This document shows positions 1 through 9,486 of a stretch of DNA of 64,000 bases, piece by piece. The stretch covers positions 1 through 64,000 of the forward strand of contig JANQEU010000089.1 in NCBI GenBank assembly GCA_028278225.1. The letters run 5' to 3'. The position numbers and the translations under genes were made by a program. Each line of letters begins with the position of its first letter. Position 1 is the first letter of the stretch. The notes under the pieces were generated by a model. It worked only from the letters and a program-made list of their open reading frames with translations, made no database searches and was not told the DNA's origin. This DNA comes from Cyclobacteriaceae bacterium (GTDB taxonomy: Bacteria > Bacteroidota > Bacteroidia > Cytophagales > Cyclobacteriaceae).

Positions 1-3000
1 CGGAGGATCGGCATCTACAAATACCTCGGTTGTGTAACTCCAGTCGGGTTTGGCGATACCCGCGAAGGAATTGTCGGCGAGATCTTTAAAAGCGCCAGCA
101 GCGACTTCAAGGTAATACTCCGTCGAATGATCAAGTTCAAATCCATTTAATCCACCATCAATATTGAAATCAATGGTGATCTGCGACCCCGCAATAGCTA
201 CTCGTGGTGTCCCAACGGTCGCCACAGCAACCAGACCATCATCGCTTACTTTTTTCAAATTGATCAAACCACTTCCTGCCTGGACATCTTCATCAAAATC
301 AATGGTGAAAATCCAATTGGTCACTGAAATGTCCGTTGCATTATCAACAGGATTGAGTGTTACAACAACAGGTGCTGTTACGTCCGGTTCAGTTTCTGTT
401 GTGAAACTCCAGTCTGGTTTGGAGATACCGGCAAATGCATTTCCACTCCCGTCCTCAAATGCTCCGGAGGGGATCTCAATGTAATATTCAGTTTCATAAT
501 CCATCTCAAAGCTGCCCATGCCGCCGTCAGCGTCAAAGTCAATTACAGCCTGCGAACCGGAAATCGTAACCCTGATCGTACCCACACTTGCGGCACCAAC
601 AGCGCCATCATTGCTGCTTTTGCGCAAAAAGATCAAACCGCTGCCCGCCTGAATACTCTCATCAAAATCGACAGTGTAAACCCAGTTTGTATTGGAGATA
701 CCAGTTGCATTATCCACGGGTTCAAGGCTTGAAACGGATGGAGGTGTAACATCACCGGATTCCGTAGTAAAACTCCAGTCCGGTTTGGCAATGCCTGAGA
801 AATCATTTCCTGCCGGGTCTTCGAATGCACTGGAAGGGATTTCTATGTAGTACTCAGTGGCATCGGTCAAACTGAAACCGTCCAGGTCTCCATCACCATT
901 GAAGTTGATCGATACGGTATTTCCGGAGATGCTTACTTCATTTGAATTCCCGGCAAGCGTGTTGGTAATGGTGGCGTCATCTGAGAATCTTTTCAGGTTT
1001 AGTACCGCTGTCCCGTTACCGACCTGCATGTCTTCATCAAAGGTGGCTGTAAACGTCCAATTGTCAACGGATACGCCGGATGCATCGTCAGCCGGATCAA
1101 GAGCAGAGAGGGAAGGAGGGGTGACATCAGGCTCGGCTTCTGTGGTAAAGTTCCATGTGGTAGAACCCGAAATACCACCAAACGGACTACCGGCCTCATC
1201 ATCGAAAGATCCTGCCGAAATTGTGATATAGTAGTCTGTATCATATGACATGGTACTTTGAGAAGTAAATGAAACCTCGTTGTTATTGAAGGTCAGGTCA
1301 CCATCAAAGAACTGTTCATGTTGTGAATTATTAGCTGTCAGCTTGATTTGGATCCAGGACGTGGAAGCCACGACATTCTCATTGAAAGTTATGGTAAAAG
1401 TTTGCCCGTCAACGGAGACATCTGAGGCACCGTCAATTGGAGATAGTGCGTTGATCTGAGGCGGTGAGGAAGTTTCAGTTGTAAAGTCCCAGTCTTCATT
1501 TCCACTGGTTCCGGGAAAGTTGTTCCCGGAAAGGTCCTGTATCGCCCCATTGATAATCTGGACATAAACATGGGTTTCAATAAGTAATTTCCCCGGTAAG
1601 TCGACAGTGACCTGGGAACCATTGAACGTCACATCCCCGCTGTTGATATCTATTGTTTTTAAGGCAGCATTATTATCATATCTCCTTACAATAATGTTTC
1701 CGGTACCCGGTTGCACATCTTCATCAAAATTCATCACCAGATCAGTAAAGACACTGACTTCCGTCCCCTCATCAACTGGTAATAAAGTCGAAATAGAAGG
1801 ACTTTCGGTATCCGAAAGGTCTCCCGTGCTGAAATCCCATGTATCAGTATCATTGCTGCTTATGCCTGTAACTTCATTACCGGCATAATCTATGAACATG
1901 CCATCCTGGAACCATATGTACATATGCGTATCATCCGGAAGATCGTCCGCAAGGTCAATCGTGATGGTATTTCCGGAGAAGGAAATCTCATTGCTGTAAA
2001 CATTTACGAAATCAACGGTTGAATTGTCCTCCTTTTTACGGACAAAGAGCTGCCGCAAGATCATCGTTGAATTGGAAATGGGCCTTACGGGTTCATCGAA
2101 TGTGATGATAAAATCAGCATCTACCGCTACATCGGATGTGCCGTCAGCGGGAGTAAATCCGGTATAGGAGGGAGCAGTCAGGTCATCGTCCTGGTTGTAT
2201 TTGAAAAGATAGAGGTTGTGACTTGTGTGATTACCTGCTTCATAAATTCCACTGTTCACATCGAAATCGGTATTATTCGAATACCTGTCACCCAGGTGGA
2301 TCTTGTCATTGGCATCTATGCGGATGGCATTTGCGCCGATACTATGAGAAAATTCAAGGCTCGGACTTCCTGACATATCATATTTTTTTATTTCGCCGTT
2401 GAGTGATGCGCTGTTCTTGGTGATCAGGTACAAATCATTGTTTGAATCAAGGTCCAATCCATCAACCGCGAATGACAGGTTAAGCAGGGTAGATGACTTT
2501 ACACCGGCAGTGGACCAGTTTTCTATCACCCTGGTCCATGTATCATCTGTGCGACTTACCCAAACATTGCCATCGCCTGCAAGTTCGAGAAGTTGACCTT
2601 CCCCGCTTTCACTGGTCACCCAGCTGAGTGAATAACTACTGGTGTATTTTGCTATGAAAGTTTTTCCGCCACTTCCTCCATCGATATAATTTGTACCGGC
2701 ACCAGGATCGAAATCCGTGTTATGCTTGAACATTCCGGTGACATATATATTATCCGAACCATCAACCTGAAACCCATTTGTTTCGCTGGCATTTGTAGTG
2801 CCTGAGGTTGAGTGGAGCAGTCGTTCGGATGATGAAAGCGATCCGTTATTTTGATTCAGCGCTGTGATGAAGGCTTCCCGGTTTCCCGCTGTGATCCCCG
2901 TTTGGGTTGGCAGGGACATAATATTTCCGTTGTAAAGTCCTGTGATCAGCACATCTGTGGAGGACAGGGCAAGGTCATTGACTTCTACCCATGTACCCAC

Positions 3001-3663
3001 ACTGTTGTAATTCGTGGTCCAGATCTCTTCTCCATCTGTGTCAACAGCAATTACAAAAGGCTGGGGCCAGTCTGTAGCGGGTGTTGCTGTGGTCTGTCCG
3101 GTAATCAAAGTCAAGCCATTATCAGAAAATGTGATATAAGCACCAAGACTTCCTTTGATATGCCCGGCAATGTAGATATTTCCGGAGTTGTCGATTTCCA
3201 CACCGGCAACTTTAAGCGAAGGGTCGTTGCCATGACTTGTGGCGCCCCTTGTATAAAGCGCAATAACCCACTGAAAGTCACCATTGGCATTGTACTTTGC
3301 CAGGTAGATATCATTGTATGAATCGGCGTCACTGTCATTGGACAGGTCAGGTGGTGTACCAGTGCCTGATGACGGGTCGAAATCGATTATTTGATCACCT
3401 TCAAAGTGACCTGTAACGAAGATGTTTCCATTTCCATCTACGGCAATATCTTCCGTATCCACGTATCCATCCGAATTGGAAATGTTGTTTACAAACTCCA
3501 GGTTCTGACCCTGGGCGAAATGGACCAAAAGACAGAATAGAAAGATTAGGATCTCAATCAGTCTGTGCTTTCTGTTGAGTTTTTTAAACGGAATGCTTCT
3601 CCAGTTTAGCCAGGGTTGATAAGTGAGTGTTTTCTTCTTTGATAATAGAGCGTTTTGTTTCAT
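1..3663 (-). CDS. Secreted beta-propeller protein with tandem Ig-like (Big_5/SwmB-type) repeats, C-terminus outside window
   Basis: The minus-strand frame is open from an ATG at 3663 to the window edge, giving 1221 codons with no stop. Residues about 1-47 form a long positively charged leader and hydrophobic segment ending in FAQGQ, so the protein is exported. Residues about 48-480 hold SBBP-like propeller strands, with recurring phrases such as NGNIFVTGHF and SDNIYVTGMF. From about residue 490 there are six complete repeats of about 120 residues (starting near 491, 613, 733, 846, 969 and 1092), each with a PPSVSxLxPVDxAxxVS start and a PDWSFTTE-type end; a seventh begins at the edge. Such Ig-like repeats are typical of large cell-surface adhesin-like proteins. 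No function beyond a surface role can be assigned. A type IX sorting tail would lie outside the window and cannot be checked. Confidence 0.85.
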   Translation of the reverse strand, partial: MKQNALLSKKKTLTYQPWLNWRSIPFKKLNRKHRLIEILIFLFCLLVHFAQGQNLEFVNNISNSDGYVDTEDIAVDGNGNIFVTGHFEGDQIIDFDPSSGTGTPPDLSNDSDADSYNDIYLAKYNANGDFQWVIALYTRGATSHGNDPSLKVAGVEIDNSGNIYIAGHIKGSLGAYITFSDNGLTLITGQTTATPATDWPQPFVIAVDTDGEEIWTTNYNSVGTWVEVNDLALSSTDVLITGLYNGNIMSLPTQTGITAGNREAFITALNQNNGSLSSSERLLHSTSGTTNASETNGFQVDGSDNIYVTGMFKHNTDFDPGAGTNYIDGGSGGKTFIAKYTSSYSLSWVTSESGEGQLLELAGDGNVWVSRTDDTWTRVIENWSTAGVKSSTLLNLSFAVDGLDLDSNNDLYLITKNSASLNGEIKKYDMSGSPSLEFSHSIGANAIRIDANDKIHLGDRYSNNTDFDVNSGIYEAGNHTSHNLYLFKYNQDDDLTAPSYTGFTPADGTSDVAVDADFIITFDEPVRPISNSTMILRQLFVRKKEDNSTVDFVNVYSNEISFSGNTITIDLADDLPDDTHMYIWFQDGMFIDYAGNEVTGISSNDTDTWDFSTGDLSDTESPSISTLLPVDEGTEVSVFTDLVMNFDEDVQPGTGNIIVRRYDNNAALKTIDINSGDVTFNGSQVTVDLPGKLLIETHVYVQIINGAIQDLSGNNFPGTSGNEDWDFTTETSSPPQINALSPIDGASDVSVDGQTFTITFNENVVASTSWIQIKLTANNSQHEQFFDGDLTFNNNEVSFTSQSTMSYDTDYYITISAGSFDDEAGSPFGGISGSTTWNFTTEAEPDVTPPSLSALDPADDASGVSVDNWTFTATFDEDMQVGNGTAVLNLKRFSDDATITNTLAGNSNEVSISGNTVSINFNGDGDLDGFSLTDATEYYIEIPSSAFEDPAGNDFSGIAKPDWSFTTESGDVTPPSVSSLEPVDNATGISNTNWVYTVDFDESIQAGSGLIFLRKSSNDGAVGAASVGTIRVTISGSQAVIDFDADGGMGSFEMDYETEYYIEIPSGAFEDGSGNAFAGISKPDWSFTTETEPDVTAPVVVTLNPVDNATDISVTNWIFTIDFDEDVQAGSGLINLKKVSDDGLVAVATVGTPRVAIAGSQITIDFNIDGGLNGFELDHSTEYYLEVAAGAFKDLADNSFAGIAKPDWSYTTEVFVDADPP
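16..2193 (-). repeat. Tandem coding repeats for Ig-like domains, unit about 360 bp
   Basis: Six consecutive units of about 340-370 bp are visible inside the surface-protein gene. The three units nearest the left edge are the most alike, sharing near-identical phrases for GIAKPDWSFTTE, TEYYIEIPSGAFED and SLEPVDNATGIS. The more distal units are diverged. The pattern suggests recent duplication at the C-terminal side of the array. Confidence 0.75.
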
Positions 3664-3714
3664 GGCTTCAGTTTTTTGATGAAGCCAATTTGGGTTTATT
3701 CATTAATGAAACGG

Positions 3715-3760
3715 CTACCCACCCCGGGTAGTTTTACGCCTAGCCACCCGGATAGTTTTT
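3715..3760. promoter_or_regulatory. Two tandem dyad elements upstream of the surface-protein gene
   Basis: Copy 1 (3715-3735) is CTACCCaccccGGGTAGTTTT and copy 2 (3740-3760) is CTAGCCacccGGATAGTTTTT. They are 25 bp apart start to start. Copy 1 is a perfect 6-5-6 inverted repeat and copy 2 the same with one mismatch. The pair lies between the 3' end of the TPR-LuxR gene and the start of the surface-protein gene. It could be an operator, possibly for the neighbouring LuxR protein. The assignment is inference. Confidence 0.5.
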
Positions 3761-3783
3761 ATAACGTGTTGATTGTCAGTACA

Positions 3784-5445
3784 TTAATTTGACTCTTTGT
3801 CAAGGAGAAAGACAAGTGCTTCTTTGCGATTTGAAACACCGAGCTTATCGTATACCCTTCTGAGGTGGAACTTGACAGTGTGAATAGAGAGAAAGACTTT
3901 TTCCGCAATTGCCCGGTTATTCATGTCCGTAATGGCCAGCTGGAGGATTTCCATTTCTCTTTCAGTCAGTGGTTCAATGAGTTTTTCGTTAACATGGTCT
4001 ATGTCAATACTGAGTTGTTCTTCTTTACCTGAGATCAGCAAGTTTATCTTACTTCTCAATCCATCCATTTCATTTGCCAACATCTCATTTTTAAGCAAAT
4101 ATTGTTTACGCTGCACATAAAAGACGTAAGATGCCAATAGCAGGATGAACCCAATTCCGGTATAAAGGGCCGTTTTTTCACGGCGATCTCTCAGTATTTT
4201 TTCTCCTGCCAACTGATTTTTGATAGTAAGTAATTCCAGCTCGGTCTCCTTTTTTTCTATGTCATAAAAAACCTCAAGCTCTGCAATTTGACGTTGATTT
4301 TCAGTTGTAAAAAAAGAATCTTTCATTTGAAGATATGCTTTACTGACCTGAAGTGATTCATAGTATCGCCCTGCTTTTTCCAGTAAGTCCTGTTTCAAGG
4401 CCAATGTTTCCATGAGATCGACATCTTCCACCTTTCTGGTCCTGGCAACTTCGAGGTTCTTCTCCAGTATTTGTAATGCTTCCGATGTATTTCCAATGGC
4501 AATATAGGATTCTGCAAGTGCATTTCGTGCGGCATAACTTGTACCCACTTTCCTGTTTTCCAAAAATTTGACAACATCACGCTGGATTTGAATCGCCTTG
4601 TGGTATTCCTCTCTGTCATTATATACACCACTCATGTTTAGCCGGCTTTGATTCGCTTTGATGCTATCGCCGATATCCAAATAGATGTCGATGGCGTTTT
4701 CGAACCAATAGATAGCAGAGTCAAATACTTCAATATTTCTGTAACGGGCACCAAGATTGTTCATACGAACTGCCCTGGACCGGCTTATTTCAATTGGGGA
4801 GCGATCAGTGTTGACCATATCCAGCATCGACAGGGATTCTTTCAGGTAGTCTATGGCTTTATGATCGTGACCAATTATCCCAAACAGGTACGCCAGGTTG
4901 TTCAGGTCGGAGGATAAAGCTGAGGTATCGCGCAAAGCAATATCCATTTCATACGCTTTCGTCAGAAAGGCCAGCGCTTCGCTTGTATTGCCTGCTCTTG
5001 TATGAGCTGACCCCAGATTGGAGTAAATAGCCGCAAGTTCTGTTGAATCACCACTTCTTTCCGCATAAATGACGGATTTATTGAGTGTCTCAAGTTGTTT
5101 TCTGGTTTGATGCAGATAACCCCAGCACCACGCGGCATTTCCAAGGCAGGTGCTGATGAACACGGGATCTATGATCTCCGCTCTTTCCGCATAGAATGAG
5201 GCGAGGGTATAGCTGTCACCAGCTGCCTTCATCTGGTTCAGGTAATATTGTGCCTCCCCCTTTTGGAATAATATTTTGGCTCTCGCATAATCTGACAAAT
5301 TTTCTTCGAGTAATGAATCCGCTGATGAAACTGCAAATGCAAATTCCCCATTAATCACAAGTTTCTCCACCTGTGACCAGGCTTCATCCTGTCCGATCGT
5401 CGAGAGATGACTCAAAAGGAAGATTATAACTCCCCATTTCCTCAT
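3784..5445 (-). CDS. Membrane-anchored TPR protein with C-terminal LuxR-type HTH
   Basis: This 553-residue protein begins with an export signal (WGVIIFLLSHLSTIGQ). Tetratricopeptide repeats follow, seen for example in AIYSNLGSAHTRAGNTSEAL and ARNALAESYIAIGNTSEAL. One transmembrane helix (TALYTGIGFILLLASYVFYV, about residue 420-440) and a short coiled coil come next. The C-terminal 65 residues are a GerE/LuxR helix-turn-helix (LTEREMEILQLA, NRAIAEKVFLSIHTVKFHL). The layout places a periplasmic TPR sensor and a cytoplasmic DNA-binding domain in one chain without a kinase, a design common in Bacteroidota. Targets are unknown; the downstream surface-protein gene with its paired dyads is a reasonable candidate. 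Confidence 0.88.
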   Translation of the reverse strand: MRKWGVIIFLLSHLSTIGQDEAWSQVEKLVINGEFAFAVSSADSLLEENLSDYARAKILFQKGEAQYYLNQMKAAGDSYTLASFYAERAEIIDPVFISTCLGNAAWCWGYLHQTRKQLETLNKSVIYAERSGDSTELAAIYSNLGSAHTRAGNTSEALAFLTKAYEMDIALRDTSALSSDLNNLAYLFGIIGHDHKAIDYLKESLSMLDMVNTDRSPIEISRSRAVRMNNLGARYRNIEVFDSAIYWFENAIDIYLDIGDSIKANQSRLNMSGVYNDREEYHKAIQIQRDVVKFLENRKVGTSYAARNALAESYIAIGNTSEALQILEKNLEVARTRKVEDVDLMETLALKQDLLEKAGRYYESLQVSKAYLQMKDSFFTTENQRQIAELEVFYDIEKKETELELLTIKNQLAGEKILRDRREKTALYTGIGFILLLASYVFYVQRKQYLLKNEMLANEMDGLRSKINLLISGKEEQLSIDIDHVNEKLIEPLTEREMEILQLAITDMNNRAIAEKVFLSIHTVKFHLRRVYDKLGVSNRKEALVFLLDKESN

Positions 5446-5554
5446 AAAGAAAATCAGTTGCCAACCTTTAAAATAACACGAAAAATAGTTTCTCTGAAAA
5501 TATTCAGTTAAGTAGTACCTGGAGAATAATCGTAACCGGCAATTGTGGTGGGTG

Positions 5555-8176
5555 TCACTCGTCTTTCAAGGCGTTAACAGGGTTTGTTTTAGCGGCTCTT
5601 AACGAATGATAACCTACCGTTAACAATGCCGATGTAATGGCGATCAGTGCTGAAAGCAGATAAACATCGACGCCTATTTGGATACGAAACGCAAAATTTT
5701 CAAGCCATGAATTTATGAGCAGGTAGGAAACGGGAATGGCCGCAAAAAAACTTATAAAGACCAACCTGGAGTATTCCCATGTCAAAAGATTGAGCAGACT
5801 ATTAATTGACGCGCCCAAAACCTTCCGGATACTTATTTCTTTAGCTTTTCTGGCAACGGTGAATGATGCAAGGCCAAATAATCCCAGGCAGGAGATAAAA
5901 ATGGCAAAAACCGTGAAGATCAGCATGATCTGGCTTAGTCGCTTTTCTTTGACATACAATTTGTTAAGTTCACTTTCGAGAAAATATACTTCAGGAGGAA
6001 CATCTCTCAGGTATTTCTTCATTACCTCCGATATTTTTCCAATGTCCTCAAAAAGGTTGTCGGAATTCATCTTGGCAATCATGACACGTGATCTCTCACG
6101 GCACCGAAGTACAAGTGGTTTGATATCATTGTGCAATGACTGGAAATTGAAGTTCCTGACCACTCCAACTACCTTTAAACTGTCAGATGGCGCACCGAGC
6201 ATGTTGTAGCTGTATATTTCCTGGCCAATGGCGTTTTCCCATCCCATGGTTTCAACAAAGGATTCATTTACAATGCATGATCTTCCGGCGTCATTGAACG
6301 ATTTACTAAAAGTTCTTCCTTCTTTCAGGTCGAGTTCCAGTATGTCCAGGTAATTGTAATAAACAACACCCGTTGGTACCGTGATACGACCGGAAGGGTC
6401 CATAGATTGATCCCGGTAAAGCAGATCAAAAAAGGCATTCGGTGTTCCCGGTACCTGACCTCCGGAGACATCGACTACCCCTGGAATGGATAACAACTCA
6501 TTTTTTGCATTTTCGAATTCCCTCGAAAAACCAATCGGGATATAAACGATCCGGTCCTGGTTGAAGCCGAGTTCCATATTGTTCATGTAGCCCAGTTGTC
6601 GGGAGATGGTAATTATGCCAACGATAAGTATCATGGACATGGTGAATTGAAATATGACCATTATCCGGCGAACATTCACACCCTTCAGATTAAAAGTGTT
6701 GGAAACTTTAAGCACCGAAATAGGTCTGAATCTCGAAAGCAACAACGCAGGATAAAACCCACTTAATAAAGCTGTCACCAATCCTATTAATAAAAAGACC
6801 AAAAAGTACTCCCATCTGATCAGATCCTGGAATTGAAAATGTTTTCCTGATAGCGCGTTGAAACCGGGAAGTGATAACCATATCCAGATGACTGAAAACA
6901 AAATGGAAATGAAAGTGATGACGAAAGCCTCTCCCATAAACTGGATAATAATACCTTTTCGTGACGCCCCGATTACCTTCCTCATTCCGATCTCCCTTGT
7001 TCGCTGGGTAGCGCGAGCTGTCGCAAGATTCATGAAGTTGATGCAGGCAATCACCATGATCATGATGGCTACTATCGAAAAAATATAGACATATAAAACA
7101 TCACTGTTGGCTTCTATCTCATTTGCCAGATCCGAATTCAAATAGATCTCCGTCAGGGGTTGAATGGTAAAACTTGTGCCTTCTTTCAGGTCCTGAGGAT
7201 ACAGATCCGAAACCAGTTGTTTCAATTGGTTTTCAATTTCCGGCAAAGCCTGTCCTTCGGCGACATGTACGTAGGTCCAGACTCCCGAATAGTACCAGTC
7301 CTGTCCGTGGTACTTGTACCACAAATTGTCATCCGTCTTGAAGGGAACAAGAAAATCAAATCTGAAATGGGAATTTGAAGGAAAGTCCTTCATAACAGCA
7401 GTCACTTTGTAACTGATCTTTCTTCCGTAGTTTTTGTATATGAGTGTTTTTCCGATCGGATCGTCCTCTCCGAAATATTTCAGGGCAGTTTGCTCACTGA
7501 TTACCATTCCTTTCGGGTCTCCCAATGCTCCTTTTTGCGCTCCTTTAACAATGGTGATGTTAAACATTTCCAACCCCTCGGCATCCATGTAGCAGAATTG
7601 TTTCTCAGGATAATTCTCATTTTCATATTCGATGATTGTTGACGGATCGCGCAAAAACCTTACGATATGGTTAAGTCCATTAAATCGCTCATTGATATTA
7701 GTACCGAGGAAAATGGAGGTTAAAGCCGTATTTTCAATGGTACCGTTCAGATCTCTCTTTTGGGTAATTCTGTAGATGTTATTGGCATTGTCGTGGTACG
7801 TGTCGAAGGACAATTCATCCATTACAAACAATGTGACCAAAAAACTGGAGGCTATACCCGTGCTAAGCCCCAATAGATTGATGCCGGCATATAACCGGTT
7901 TTTAGCCAAACTTCTGACTGAAGTTTTAAGGTAGTTTTGATATAATCCCATAACATTTGAGTTTCTGATAATCTTGTTTCTCCGGAGTATAGCAGGTCTC
8001 AGGAATTTGAAAGACTGAATGACCGTAAGGAAATAGGCCTTTTTCCCGGAGTACATTAACGAGGATTTATGATAATATTCTTCCAGGTCTCCTAGTATGC
8101 TCTCGTGGAGATATTCAGGGCAAAACCTCTCAACGGTCTTTTTTAGCCAACCCGGGAATTGACGTTGTCTCCTCAT
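5555..8176 (-). CDS. ABC transporter permease, MacB/FtsX family, with PadR-linked permease prefix domain
   Basis: This 873-residue permease starts with about 75 residues (FCPEYLHESILGDLEEYYHK) matching the prefix domain found on FtsX-type permeases encoded beside PadR regulators. A first transmembrane helix (about 97-117) and a MacB_PCD periplasmic domain follow. Three FtsX helices (about 345-470, including RATQRTREIGMRKVIGASRK) come next, then a second periplasmic domain and a second FtsX unit (about 750-865, RKAKEISIRKVLGAS). The start codon overlaps the PadR stop as TGATG, so the two are translationally coupled. No ATPase gene is adjacent, so the partner must be encoded elsewhere. The family exports peptides or lipids, or transmits mechanical signals; the substrate here is unknown. 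Confidence 0.9.
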   Translation of the reverse strand: MRRQRQFPGWLKKTVERFCPEYLHESILGDLEEYYHKSSLMYSGKKAYFLTVIQSFKFLRPAILRRNKIIRNSNVMGLYQNYLKTSVRSLAKNRLYAGINLLGLSTGIASSFLVTLFVMDELSFDTYHDNANNIYRITQKRDLNGTIENTALTSIFLGTNINERFNGLNHIVRFLRDPSTIIEYENENYPEKQFCYMDAEGLEMFNITIVKGAQKGALGDPKGMVISEQTALKYFGEDDPIGKTLIYKNYGRKISYKVTAVMKDFPSNSHFRFDFLVPFKTDDNLWYKYHGQDWYYSGVWTYVHVAEGQALPEIENQLKQLVSDLYPQDLKEGTSFTIQPLTEIYLNSDLANEIEANSDVLYVYIFSIVAIMIMVIACINFMNLATARATQRTREIGMRKVIGASRKGIIIQFMGEAFVITFISILFSVIWIWLSLPGFNALSGKHFQFQDLIRWEYFLVFLLIGLVTALLSGFYPALLLSRFRPISVLKVSNTFNLKGVNVRRIMVIFQFTMSMILIVGIITISRQLGYMNNMELGFNQDRIVYIPIGFSREFENAKNELLSIPGVVDVSGGQVPGTPNAFFDLLYRDQSMDPSGRITVPTGVVYYNYLDILELDLKEGRTFSKSFNDAGRSCIVNESFVETMGWENAIGQEIYSYNMLGAPSDSLKVVGVVRNFNFQSLHNDIKPLVLRCRERSRVMIAKMNSDNLFEDIGKISEVMKKYLRDVPPEVYFLESELNKLYVKEKRLSQIMLIFTVFAIFISCLGLFGLASFTVARKAKEISIRKVLGASINSLLNLLTWEYSRLVFISFFAAIPVSYLLINSWLENFAFRIQIGVDVYLLSALIAITSALLTVGYHSLRAAKTNPVNALKDE

Positions 8177-8496
8177 CAGACTTTGAGTTCAGGTACCAGG
8201 GACCACAACTGAAGCCGTGTTTGCCGGATTTCCTTCAGCACCCGCATGCCACTGACGGTAAGGGAAAAATATCTTTTCCGTCTGCCTCCGCGTATTTCTT
8301 CAGGATCTCCCCATTCGGAATCCAGGTATCCCTTGTCTTCTAACCTGTATAGTGTAATGTGTACTGTACTCAGGCTTACCTTCCTGCGGGCCTTGTCGTC
8401 AAGTTCATCCACTATTTCATTACCATAGGCCTTTCCCAGCCCGGCTATCACCAGGAGGATCATCTCTTCTAATTCACCAATGTTGCTGCCCTTCAT
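8176..8496 (-). CDS. PadR family transcriptional regulator
   Basis: The 106-residue protein is a compact PadR winged helix. It has the N-terminal ELEEMILLVIAGLGKAYGNEI helix, the recognition region LSTVHITLYRLEDKGYL, the wing GGRRKRYFSLT, and a short C-terminal helix for dimerisation. It is the first gene of a two-gene operon with the downstream permease, and PadR proteins usually repress such operons until a ligand binds. A repeated element directly upstream (8504-8547) is a good candidate for its own operator. Confidence 0.92.
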   Translation of the reverse strand: MKGSNIGELEEMILLVIAGLGKAYGNEIVDELDDKARRKVSLSTVHITLYRLEDKGYLDSEWGDPEEIRGGRRKRYFSLTVSGMRVLKEIRQTRLQLWSLVPELKV

Positions 8497-8503
8497 ATTA
8501 TAT

Positions 8504-8547
8504 GTCTTTACTTTGTAAAAGTAATATAAGTCTTTATTTTGTCAAAG
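8504..8547 (-). promoter_or_regulatory. Candidate PadR operator: 17-bp direct repeat with internal dyad
   Basis: GTCTTTACTTTGTAAAA (8504-8520) and GTCTTTATTTTGTCAAA (8530-8546) match at 15 of 17 positions and are 26 bp apart. The first copy contains a perfect TTTAC-ttt-GTAAA dyad. The block ends eight bases upstream of the padR start codon. This fits autoregulation, but binding is inferred from position and symmetry. Confidence 0.55.
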
Positions 8548-8637
8548 AAATAGAATTTAATAAGAAAACCCTCTTAGAAATGATCGCCAAAGGGTCCTGC
8601 GTGCTTTAAACAGGGAAAAGTATTGCCCTGAACCAAA

Positions 8638-9155
8638 CTAATTTGAAAATTCCCAGACCAATCCCAATACGGGTAAAAAACCAAACCAGGTTTTATCATC
8701 TCTAAAAGGGATATAGTTCCCTTCATCATCAATTTGCAGGTTGTCATTGTCGTCGCGGGCGTCAAGGTCAAACTTTCTCAAATTCTCACGATTATAGACG
8801 TTGACAAGGTGGACAAACGCGGCTATTCTGCCTTTTTCAAGATTAAAATTTCTGTTGGTCCTGATGTCCATTCGATGGTAGGCCGGATATTGTTCACCTC
8901 TGAATGTCAAATAAGGCTGATAAAAATTATAAGGTAATTCAGTTCGATTAAATCCAAGGATACAGTCTTTGATTTCGTAATCATTAATTGTCATCGGCAG
9001 TGTTGATCTCAATACTGAATCCGTTTGTTGAACCGGTTTTTCTGAAAAGCGAATTAGACGGTGGAGCGCTGGGTATTTTTGGCTCGATGGTGCTTTCTGA
9101 TTCCGTGCTGTTCGTGTATCCTCAGGACAATCCTTAATTAGAAAATTTTAGCTCA
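8638..9155 (-). pseudogene. C-terminal remnant of a TonB-dependent receptor
   Basis: The frame encodes a beta-barrel C-terminus: QPYLTFRGEQYPAYHRMDIR, then FVHLVNVYNRENLRKF and a final VLGLVWEFSN, the usual last strand of a TonB receptor ending in an aromatic residue. The only starts are poor (a TTG at 9012) and the frame is closed by a stop near 9156. No plug or N-terminal barrel is present. It is therefore the last 125-170 residues of a lost receptor gene. The upstream part (9013-9155) is less barrel-like and may be in the wrong frame after an indel. Confidence 0.6.
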
Positions 9156-9217
9156 ATTTTATTTGGATCGGGCCAATTTGGAAACTTGATCAGTTAATTC
9201 GTTTTACAACTCCATTA

Positions 9218-9484
9218 CTAAATCTCCAACTTGCCACTTGCATATTTGTGCAGAATACTGGAGATCAATGTCTGGTACGGAATACCCTCCTCCACTGCCT
9301 TTATCCGGATTCTGTTTAGATCAGATTCTGACAACCGAATGTTAATTCGCTTCTTCTTCTGAATGGTTGTCTTGGCTATGGCCGTGAGCCGATCAGATTC
9401 AGGCTTTACATCACTTAGTGAATTCCATTCACCTGATTCAAATGAATCGAGGAGTTCACGTTCATCCTTATTCAACTTGTCCAT
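9218..9484 (-). CDS. Antitoxin with ribbon-helix-helix C-terminus (BrnA/CopG-like)
   Basis: The 88-residue protein has an acidic N-terminus and a C-terminal ribbon-helix-helix (KKKRINIRLSESDLNRIRIK followed by AVEEGIPYQTLISSILHKYA). This is the shape of antitoxins paired with BrnT-type toxins and of CopG-like antitoxins. It begins two bases after the preceding toxin gene, the usual toxin-first order of brnTA. It probably neutralises the toxin and represses the shared promoter. Confidence 0.8.
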   Translation of the reverse strand: MDKLNKDERELLDSFESGEWNSLSDVKPESDRLTAIAKTTIQKKKRINIRLSESDLNRIRIKAVEEGIPYQTLISSILHKYASGKLEI

Positions 9485-9486
9485 AA

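Noticed and set aside
164-1888. Plus-strand open frames of 90-125 codons across the left end
   Set aside because: They repeat with the period of the minus-strand Ig-like units and have no family features. They are shadows of the repeat array.
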